Notes under the pieces: model-generated | The model's input: only the letters and a program-made list of their open reading frames with translations | The model's database searches: none | What the model was told of the DNA's origin: nothing | Position numbers and translations under genes: made by a program | NCBI RefSeq assembly: GCF_016862755.1 | Contig: NZ_BONO01000007.1 | Span: 1 to 64,000 of the forward strand | From: Cellulomonas pakistanensis | GTDB taxonomy: Bacteria > Actinomycetota > Actinomycetes > Actinomycetales > Cellulomonadaceae | Reading direction: 5' to 3' | DNA: 64,000 bases | Shown here: positions 57,527 through 64,000 of the stretch, in pieces | Numbering within the stretch: position 1 is the first letter of the stretch | Layout: each line of letters starts with the position of its first letter

Positions 57527-58918
57527 TCAGCCGAACGGGGCGACCGCGGGCGGGGCGTCGGGCAGGGTCCCGGTGCGGGCGATCTCCGCGTACACCCGCC
57601 CGGAGTCCTTCACCGTGCGCCGGCCGGTCGGGTAGTCGACGTGCACCAGCCCGAACCGCGGCCGGTAGCCGAGCGACCACTCGAAGTTGTCCAGCAGGGA
57701 CCAGTGCAGGTACCCGACGACGGGCGCGCCGCCCGCCATCGCCTCGTGCACGGCGCGGAGGTGGCCGAGCAGCAGGTCGGTGCGCCGCACGTCGTGCACC
57801 CGGCCGTCGTGGGTGGGCGCGTCGCCGAACACGCCGCCGTTCTCGGTGATCATCAGAGGCGTCCCGGGGTGCTCCCGGTGCAGGCGGAGGAGCAGGTCGC
57901 GGAGGGCGTCCGGCACGATCTCCCAGCCCTCGTCGGTGCGGCGCACGTCCCCCGACGGACCGACGACCCGCCACGGGAAGGGCCGGCCGGGCCCGGCGGG
58001 CGCGGCCGCCATGACCCGGCGGGTGTAGTAGTTCACGCCGATCCAGTCCTGCCGACCGCCGATCCGGTCCTCGTCCCCCGGCCGGACCACGTCGTCGAGG
58101 GACCGGCCGAGCGCGCGCTCGTAGTGCGCACGGGTGTCGTCGGGGTAGCCCCGACCGGCGAGCGGGTCGAGGTACCAGCGGTTCACGTAGCCGTCCGAGC
58201 CCCACGCCGCCGCGGCGTCCTCGGCGGAGCCCGTCGCGGGGTCGCAGGGGAACAGGCTGAGCGCGCAGCCGGTGCGGGCGGCGGGCGCGTGGGCCTTGAT
58301 CGCGTCCGCGGCGGCGCCGTGGCCGAGCAGCACGTGGTGCGACGCGGCCACGGAGGCACCCAGGTCGGCGACGCCCGGCGCGTGCAGGCCGAGCTGGTAG
58401 CCGAGCAGCGCGACGATCCAGGGCTCGTTCTGGGTGACCCACCACGTGACCCGGTCGCCGAGCCGCTCGGCGACCGCGTCGGCGTACTCGGCGAACGCGT
58501 CGACGGACGACCGTCCGGCCCAGCCGCCGTCCGCCATGAGCGCCTGCGGCATGTCCCAGTGGTTGAGCGTCAGCACCGGCTCGACGCCGCGCTCGAGCAG
58601 GGCGTCCACGAACCGCTCGTAGTGGTCGAGGCCGCGGGTCTCGACCCGGCCGCGGCCCTCCGGGACGACCCGGGACCACGCGACGGAGAACCGGTACGCC
58701 CGCAGGCCGAGCTCGGAGACCAGATCGACGTCCTCGGGCCACCGCCGGTACGAGTCGCAGGCGCGCGAGCCGTCGCCGCCGCCCTCGACCGCACCGGGGC
58801 GCGCGGCGAACTCGTCCCAGACCGACCGGCCGCGGCCGTCGGCGTCGAGGCTGCCCTCCACCTGGTAGGCGGAGGTGGCGGCGCCCCAGAGGAAGCCGGG
58901 CGGGAAGGTGACGGTCAC
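57527..58918 (-). CDS. GH1 beta-glycosidase (beta-glucosidase type)
   Basis: 463 aa, a standard GH1 length. It starts FPPGFLWGAATSAYQVEG; the acid/base is Glu165 in TQNEPW and the nucleophile Glu359 in ITENGG; VGYLHWSLLDNFEWSLGYRPRFGLVHVDY follows. No signal peptide, so it acts on imported oligosaccharides. Specificity (beta-glucoside, beta-mannoside or beta-fucoside) cannot be fixed by eye. GTG 58918 overlaps the GH2 stop. Confidence 0.95.
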   Translation of the reverse strand: MTVTFPPGFLWGAATSAYQVEGSLDADGRGRSVWDEFAARPGAVEGGGDGSRACDSYRRWPEDVDLVSELGLRAYRFSVAWSRVVPEGRGRVETRGLDHYERFVDALLERGVEPVLTLNHWDMPQALMADGGWAGRSSVDAFAEYADAVAERLGDRVTWWVTQNEPWIVALLGYQLGLHAPGVADLGASVAASHHVLLGHGAAADAIKAHAPAARTGCALSLFPCDPATGSAEDAAAAWGSDGYVNRWYLDPLAGRGYPDDTRAHYERALGRSLDDVVRPGDEDRIGGRQDWIGVNYYTRRVMAAAPAGPGRPFPWRVVGPSGDVRRTDEGWEIVPDALRDLLLRLHREHPGTPLMITENGGVFGDAPTHDGRVHDVRRTDLLLGHLRAVHEAMAGGAPVVGYLHWSLLDNFEWSLGYRPRFGLVHVDYPTGRRTVKDSGRVYAEIARTGTLPDAPPAVAPFG

Positions 58919-61629
58919 GGGCGGGCCTCCTGGGGGGCGCGGGGTGCAGGGACGGGCGGGGCGAGCTCGACTGCCGGCAGGTTCCAGGCCTCGAGGGCAA
59001 GGCGGCGGTCCGGGGTGGGGCCCGGGCGCCACCGGGCGCGGAGGGTGCGGGAGCCCCCGGGCAGCAGCGGGCGCGGGTCCCCGTCGAGGACCGCCCGGCC
59101 GGGCGCACCGGCCGGCCGCGCGTCCAGCAGCGCCAGGCCGACGACCGCGGGCCCGCCGCGGTGGGCGACGGTCACGAGCGCCGCGTCCGGCCCGTCCGGC
59201 CGCGCGGTGACGTCGACCACCGCGGGCGCGAGGTCGAGCAGCGGCGCCAGGTCGGCGGCCGACGTGGCGACGGCGACCTCGTGGTCGAGCACCGCACCGC
59301 CTGCCGCGGCCCACCGGACCTCCCACAGCAGCACGGACGCGCGGGGCAGCGCGGACGCCGGGCACCGCAGCTCCCCGACCGGGCGCGGCCCGCGCACCGG
59401 GTCCGGCACCGCCCAGCGCTGCTCGGCCAGCACGTCGCCGTCCGCGGTCCGCAGCCGGGCGACGACCTCGGAGCCGGCGGCGACGCCCGCGTCGGACCAG
59501 AGCCAGACCTCCGCCGCGGCGTGCGCCCGGCCGCCCCAGGCGGAGGTCGCGGTCCGCAGCGTCGCGCGGTCGGGGGCGAAGGCGCGGGTCACCGCGTGGA
59601 ACGCGGGCTTGGCGTCGCCGAGGTGGTCGACGACCGCGGTGCACCAGGTGTTCGGGTACGACTCCGCCAGCTGCCACGGCAGCACCAGCGAGCAGCGCGG
59701 CCACCGCCGCCGGTCGGCCTCGACGGCGTACGCCAGGCCGGTCGCCTGCAGGTGCTGGCTCGCGCGGCGGTAGCCGTCGACGTCGGTGAGCCGGCCGCCG
59801 AAGCACTCCTGCACGAGCGGGGCGTTGTCCCACCACTCGCCGAGGTGCCGGTGCACCGGGTTGGACCGGTCGAGCGGCCAGACCCGGTCCGCCGGCACCA
59901 GGTGGTCGAGCAGCCGGCGGTTCGCCATCCCCTCGACGCCGAACTCGCTGTGCGCCAGGCAGGTCCCGGCGTCCGCGAGCGCGTGCTGCCCGGTCAGGCC
60001 CTGGTGCTCCCACGGCCCGTGCACGTCGTGCTGGTCGTCCGGCGCGGCGGCGATCACGTCGGCCCGGTGGTGGAACGCGGGCCCGGTCGGCGACGTCGGC
60101 AGCCAGGCGCGGCCGGGGTCGAGCCGGGCGACCTCGTCCCGGAGGGCCGCGAGCGCGGGCGAACGTTCCTCGTCGAGGGGGACGCCGTCGCGGTCGAGCT
60201 CGTTGCCGCCGCCCCACAGCAGGAGGCTCGGGTGGTGGGTGCGCGCCGGCACGACGGCGGCGGCCTCGCGGCGGAGCAGGTCGACGAAGGCGGGGTCCTC
60301 GGACGGCGCGCTCTGCACGCCGGACGACGACTGGGACAGCTCCTGCCAGACGAGCAGCCCGGCGCGGTCGCAGGCGTCGTAGAAGTCCTCCGTCTCGACG
60401 AGCCCCCCGCCCCAGACGCGGAGCAGGACCGCCCCGGACGCCGCCGCCAGGCCGACCAGGTGCTCGAGGCGCTCGCGGGTGACCGTTCCGTGCTGCGCGT
60501 CGGCGGGCGCCCAGTTCCAGCCGACGAGCGGCACCCGCACGCCGTTGACCTCGGCGGTGTAGCCCCGCGCGCCGGCGGGCGCGCCCGCGTTGCCGACGAG
60601 GCGGGCGGTGCGGAAGCCGACGGTGCCGCGCCACAGCGTCCGCCCGTGCGGGACACGGACCCGGACGGCGTACGTGGTCGGGGCGCCCAGGCGCCGGGGC
60701 CACCACAGGTCCGGGGCCGGGACGCGGACGGCGGCGTCGAGCGGGCGGGTGCCGGGCGCCCCCGGACCGGCCTCGCCCGGGAGGTCGACGCGGCCGGCGG
60801 CGACCACGGTGCGGGCCGCGTCGACCACCTCGACGTCCACCGCTGCGTCGCCGCCGTCGCCCACCTCCACGGTCCCGCGCACCCGCACGACCCCGTCTGC
60901 CGGGCAGTCGGGCCGTCCTCCCACGAGGTCCGCGCGCACCGTGACGCCCGCGAGCTGCACGCGGTCGACGACGACCCGCGCCGACCGCCACAGGCCCTGG
61001 TGCGGCAGGCGCGGGCAGAAGTCCCAGCCCTCGGTCACCCGCGGGCGGTGCACCCGGACGCGCTCGGTCCGGCCGACCTGCGGCTCGTTCGGCGGGACGG
61101 GGTCGACGACGACGGCCAGCCGGTGCTCGCCCGGCGCCGCGGCGGCGGCGGGCACCTCGGCCCGGAACGGGTGGTAGAGCCCCTCGACCCGGCCGAGCGG
61201 GGCGCCGTCCCAGAGCACCGTCCCGGACGGGTCGACGCCGTCGAGCTCCACGACGACCCGATCCCCCGGCGCCCTCGCCGGCAGGTCCACCGTGCGGCGG
61301 TGGACCCAGTGCCGGGCGCCGGTCCACTCGGCGGCGCGGCTGTTCCGGTCGCGGTACGGGTCGGGCAGCTCGCCGGCGCGGGCGAGGTCGGTGACCACCG
61401 AGCCGGGCACCGTCGCCGGCCACCACCCCGGCGTCGCGGCGGCCGTGCGGGCGGCGTCCGCCGCGTTGTTCCGGGCGACGACCGGGGCGTCGACGTACCA
61501 CTGCCAGGTGTCGCCGAGCGCCTCGCGGACGAGCCAGCCGGGCCCGTCGAGGACGAGGACGCGCCCCACCTGAGGCCGCGCGGGGACCGGCGCGTTCGCG
61601 CTGGTCGGCGGATGTGGCATCGATGCCAT
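58915..61629 (-). CDS. GH2 glycoside hydrolase, beta-mannosidase-like
   Basis: 904 aa with the GH2 layout: sugar-binding domain (DTWQWYVDAPV, GELPDPYRDRN), immunoglobulin-like domain, TIM barrel, and C-terminal beta domains. RVPLVGWNWAPAD and VLLRVWGGGLVETEDFYDACDRAGLLVWQEL are close to GH2 beta-mannosidases. Acid/base Glu477 (GGGNE) and nucleophile Glu562 (HSEFGVEG) are present. No signal peptide. The ATG at 61629 is placed 6 nt after a -10-like TTGGCT, with TTGACC 17 nt upstream, so the mRNA is leaderless; operator E covers the first codons. First gene of a four-gene operon. Confidence 0.92.
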   Translation of the reverse strand: MASMPHPPTSANAPVPARPQVGRVLVLDGPGWLVREALGDTWQWYVDAPVVARNNAADAARTAAATPGWWPATVPGSVVTDLARAGELPDPYRDRNSRAAEWTGARHWVHRRTVDLPARAPGDRVVVELDGVDPSGTVLWDGAPLGRVEGLYHPFRAEVPAAAAAPGEHRLAVVVDPVPPNEPQVGRTERVRVHRPRVTEGWDFCPRLPHQGLWRSARVVVDRVQLAGVTVRADLVGGRPDCPADGVVRVRGTVEVGDGGDAAVDVEVVDAARTVVAAGRVDLPGEAGPGAPGTRPLDAAVRVPAPDLWWPRRLGAPTTYAVRVRVPHGRTLWRGTVGFRTARLVGNAGAPAGARGYTAEVNGVRVPLVGWNWAPADAQHGTVTRERLEHLVGLAAASGAVLLRVWGGGLVETEDFYDACDRAGLLVWQELSQSSSGVQSAPSEDPAFVDLLRREAAAVVPARTHHPSLLLWGGGNELDRDGVPLDEERSPALAALRDEVARLDPGRAWLPTSPTGPAFHHRADVIAAAPDDQHDVHGPWEHQGLTGQHALADAGTCLAHSEFGVEGMANRRLLDHLVPADRVWPLDRSNPVHRHLGEWWDNAPLVQECFGGRLTDVDGYRRASQHLQATGLAYAVEADRRRWPRCSLVLPWQLAESYPNTWCTAVVDHLGDAKPAFHAVTRAFAPDRATLRTATSAWGGRAHAAAEVWLWSDAGVAAGSEVVARLRTADGDVLAEQRWAVPDPVRGPRPVGELRCPASALPRASVLLWEVRWAAAGGAVLDHEVAVATSAADLAPLLDLAPAVVDVTARPDGPDAALVTVAHRGGPAVVGLALLDARPAGAPGRAVLDGDPRPLLPGGSRTLRARWRPGPTPDRRLALEAWNLPAVELAPPVPAPRAPQEARP
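61615..61628. promoter_or_regulatory. LacI-type operator (site E) at the GH operon start
   Basis: TGGCATCGATGCCA, a perfect 14-bp palindrome and the best copy of the set. It covers about +1 to +15 of the GH2 transcript, including most of its first codons (the start ATG is 61629-61627). Confidence 0.85.
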
Positions 61630-61767
61630 ACGACGAGCCAACCACAGGGGCCGGGGCGGGTCAACGCACGTCCGCCCGACGTGCGACGACGGATCCGGCG
61701 CCGGACCGCCCCCCGCCGGCGCACCCGGCGCTGCCACACTCGGCACGACGACCGACGAGGGGGCGCG

Positions 61768-62094
61768 ATGGCGGAGGCACGGCTCGACGACGACCGGGAC
61801 GGCACGCACCCGGCGCCCCCGTCACCGTCACACCCGCGGACGGGACCCGGTACCTCGTCACGGCGATCGCGTGCGTCGCCCTGCTGCTGGCCGGGACGGG
61901 GGCGGCGGTGGTCGGGGAGCACCGCGGGGCGACCGCCCTCGGCCTCGTGCTTCTCGCAGTCGGCCTCGCGGCCGCGTTCGTCTTCGCCGTCCCGCAGGAC
62001 CGATGGGCGGTGGACCAGGTGCCGCCCGCCCCCGGGACCCGAGTACCACCCCTGCCGCAGCGGGGGCGACAGCGACGAGTGCCTCGGCGGCTGA
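61768..62094 (+). pseudogene. Small two-helix membrane protein with two compensating frameshifts
   Basis: An ATG at 61768 begins MAEARLDDDRDGTHPAP in one frame. The membrane core VTVTPADGTRYLVTAIACVALLLAGTGAAV...GLVLLAVGLAAAFVFAV is in the next frame and has no start of its own. A plausible C-terminus PEYHPCRSGGDSDECLGG is back in the first frame, ending at 62094. The shifts fall near C-runs at about 61820 and 62030. Reading all three pieces gives about 108 aa. Either the gene is broken or the sequence carries two indel errors. Confidence 0.55.
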
Positions 62095-62113
62095 CCCCGC
62101 CGGCCCGGCCCGC

Positions 62114-62968
62114 TCAGGGCGCCGTGGCGCCCAGCCGCTGCCGCCCCACCACCGCCAGCAGCCGCAGCGCCTCCGCGCTCGCGCTGCCCGGCACCGCCGT
62201 GTAGACGAGCAGCAGGTGCGACTGCTCCGGGTCGACGAGCGTCTGGCAGCTCAGCTCCAGCGGGCCCACCTCGGGGTGCACGAACCGCTTCGTCGGCCGG
62301 GGCCGGAGGCCGACCTCGTGCCGCTCCCACAGCTCGCGGAACTCGGTGCTCCGCTCGAGCAGGAGCTCGGCGTACCGCGCGGCACGGGAGCCGGGCCCGC
62401 GCCGGGTCAGCACCTCGCGGAGGCCGGACGCGTACAGCCGGGACAGGAACGCGTGGTCCTCCGGCTCGTACCGTGCCCGCGCTCCGGGGTCCGCGAACCA
62501 CCGGTAGCCGAGGCTGCGCGACGGCCCGGTGAACCGCGTCGTGTCGCCGGTCAGCGCGACGCCCGCGGGGGTCTGGCGCAGCGTCTCGCCGGTCTCGGTG
62601 ACGACCTCGGCCGGGGTGTCCTGCAGCCGGTCGAGGATCCGCAGCAGCCCGGGCCCCACGTGCTCACCGCTGGCGCCCCGGGTGGGCGGGTGGTGCCCGG
62701 CCAGCCGGAACAGGTGGTCCCGCTCGCCGAGCGACAGGTGCAGCCCCTGCGCGATCGACGCGATCATCTGCTCGGACGGCTGCGGCCCGCGCTCGCGCTC
62801 CAGGCGCGCGTAGTAGTCGGTCGACATGTGGCAGAGCACGGCGACCTCCTCGCGGCGCAGGCCCTCCGTGCGCCGCCGCGGGCCGCGCGGCAGGCCGACG
62901 TCCTCGGGCTGCAGCGCCTCGCGCCGCCGGCGGAGGAACTCCGCGAGCCCCGCCCGGTCGATCTCCAT
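62114..62968 (-). CDS. XRE-family regulator with MmyB-like ligand-binding domain
   Basis: 284 aa. The HTH spans about residues 8-75 (LAEFLRRRREALQPEDVGLPRGPRRRTEGLRREEVAVLCHMSTDYYARLERERGPQPSEQMI), the RRTxGLRREEVA signature of this class. Residues about 105-275 match the MmyB-like ligand-binding domain (MLTR_LBD). It is divergent from an SDR gene 172 nt away, a common pairing for this family, and probably controls it. Confidence 0.92.
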   Translation of the reverse strand: MEIDRAGLAEFLRRRREALQPEDVGLPRGPRRRTEGLRREEVAVLCHMSTDYYARLERERGPQPSEQMIASIAQGLHLSLGERDHLFRLAGHHPPTRGASGEHVGPGLLRILDRLQDTPAEVVTETGETLRQTPAGVALTGDTTRFTGPSRSLGYRWFADPGARARYEPEDHAFLSRLYASGLREVLTRRGPGSRAARYAELLLERSTEFRELWERHEVGLRPRPTKRFVHPEVGPLELSCQTLVDPEQSHLLLVYTAVPGSASAEALRLLAVVGRQRLGATAP

Positions 62969-63140
62969 GCGCCGCCTCCCGCGATCCCGGCCGGCGCGTG
63001 CGCCCGGCCCCGGCGTCGTTCCTACCGTGCGCGCCGCTGCGGAGCCACGGCCTGCCGATCCGCGGCTGGGCGCGTCCTGGATGCGCGCGGCCGGAGCCCC
63101 GACGGTGGGAGCACGTCACCACCACCTCCGAGGAGCGACC

Positions 63141-64000
63141 ATGTCCCGCGAGATCGACATCACCGTCCCCGACCAGTCCGGCCGCCGCGCCGTCATCACC
63201 GGCGGCAGCGACGGCATCGGCCTCGGCATCGCCACCCGGCTCGCCGCCGTCGGCGCCGAGGTCGTCCTGCCCGTCCGCAACCCGCACAAGGGCGAGGCGG
63301 CCCTGGCCTCGATCCGCGCGGCGGTCCCGGGAGCGGACGTGTCCCTGCGCGCCCTGGACCTGTCGTCGCTCGACTCGGTCGCGGCGCTCGGCCGGACCCT
63401 GCTCGACGAGGACCGCCCGGTGCACCTGCTGGTCGGCAACGCCGGCGTCATGACGCCGCCCGACCGGCGGACGACCGCCGACGGGTTCGAGCTCCAGCTG
63501 GGCACCAACCACCTCGGGCACGCCGCCCTGGTCCTGCACCTGCTCCCGCTGCTGCGCGCCGGCCGCGCCCGGGTCGTGTCCCAGATCAGCGTCGCCGCCG
63601 CGCGGGGCCGGGTGCACTGGGAGGACCTGAGCTGGGAGCGGTCGTACGACGGGATGGCGGCGTACCGGTCGTCGAAGATCGCGTACGGCCTGTTCGGGAT
63701 GGAGCTGGCCCGGCGCAGCGACGCCGCCGGCTGGGGGATCACCAGCGTGCTGTCCCACCCGGGCGTCGCGCCGACGAGCCTGCTCGCCGCGCGACCCGAG
63801 GTCGGCCGGGCCGAGGACACGCGCGAGGTCCGGCTGATCCGGCGGCTGTCGGCGTGGGGCGTCGCGGGGACGCCCCGCACGGCGGGGCTGCCGGCGCTGC
63901 TGGCGGCGACCGCGCCCGACGCGGAGGGCGGGCGGCTGTACGGGCCGCGCGGCCCGGGGCACATCGGCGGCGCGCCGGCGGAGCAGCGGCTGTACCGGTC
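63141..64000 (+). CDS. SDR family oxidoreductase (partial, runs off the window)
   Basis: At least 286 aa with no stop before the right edge. The cofactor motif TGGSDGIG is at about residues 20-27, VGNAGVM at about 98-104, the catalytic Ser in VVSQISVAAARG, and YRSSK (AYRSSKIAYGLFG) further on. It resembles retinol-dehydrogenase/oxidoreductase-like SDRs regulated by MmyB-type proteins. ATG 63141 has GAGGAGCG upstream. Confidence 0.92.
   Translation, partial: MSREIDITVPDQSGRRAVITGGSDGIGLGIATRLAAVGAEVVLPVRNPHKGEAALASIRAAVPGADVSLRALDLSSLDSVAALGRTLLDEDRPVHLLVGNAGVMTPPDRRTTADGFELQLGTNHLGHAALVLHLLPLLRAGRARVVSQISVAAARGRVHWEDLSWERSYDGMAAYRSSKIAYGLFGMELARRSDAAGWGITSVLSHPGVAPTSLLAARPEVGRAEDTREVRLIRRLSAWGVAGTPRTAGLPALLAATAPDAEGGRLYGPRGPGHIGGAPAEQRLYR

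Noticed and set aside
1..64000. Mobile elements, prophage, integrase or attachment sites near the two tRNA-Ser genes
   Set aside because: No transposase, integrase or direct repeat of tRNA 3' ends was seen.

Overview
This window looks like chromosome from a very GC-rich actinobacterium, most plausibly a cellulolytic relative of Cellulomonas. That is inference from gene content: a secreted GH6 cellulase, many LacI-controlled glycosidase and sugar-ABC genes, a CvnABCD 'conservon', a bacterial proteasome activator ending in GQYL, an F420-type LLM oxidoreductase, and many genes whose -10 box lies 6-8 nt before a GTG or ATG (leaderless transcripts). I see no phage, plasmid, IS element or CRISPR array.

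Layout. 0.2-3.2 kb: lectin-GH6 cellulase, tRNA-Ser(UGA), an SDR. 3.2-5.9 kb: a NUDIX-winged-helix regulator divergent from an SPFH protein coupled to an NAD-kinase-like protein, with two identical-type palindromes between them. 5.9-12.1 kb: PIN protein and the conservon cvnABCD. 12.3-15 kb: quinone oxidoreductase, bpa, EamA exporter. 15-19.6 kb: sugar ABC transporter (two permeases, binding lipoprotein) with its LacI repressor. 19.7-32 kb: housekeeping and membrane genes (HAD, serS, diacylglycerol kinase, pheA, alkaline-phosphatase-like membrane protein, GGDEF-EAL protein, LytR_C protein, uracil permease). 32-44.6 kb: mixed single genes (GT87-like, LLM, DUF1684, LapA, ElaA, Nei-type glycosylase, Csp-like copper protein, YidD, VOC, PPK2, tRNA-Ser(CGA), sirtuin), including a decayed RibD_C reductase gene and a short Cys-rich leaderless peptide.

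44.7-61.6 kb is one glycan-utilisation regulon. Five copies of TGGNATCG(A/T/G)(T)NCCA sit at four promoters: in front of an ABC permease pair; twice in front of a ROK kinase/SIS isomerase/six-hairpin hydrolase operon; in front of a tandem metallo-beta-lactamase gene plus LacI repressor; and over the start of a GH2-GH1-GH31/36-like-FAD oxidoreductase operon. The LacI protein encoded at 50953-52005 is the obvious candidate to bind all five. No binding protein or ATPase for the transporter is encoded here; the ATPase is probably a shared MsiK-type one elsewhere. 61.7-64 kb: a small membrane gene with apparent compensating frameshifts, an XRE/MmyB-type regulator and a divergent SDR that runs off the window.

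The two most promising systems are the NUDIX/SPFH/NAD-kinase-like module (3.2-5.9 kb) and the tandem-MBL-containing glycan regulon. All family calls rest on motifs read by eye; no searches were run.
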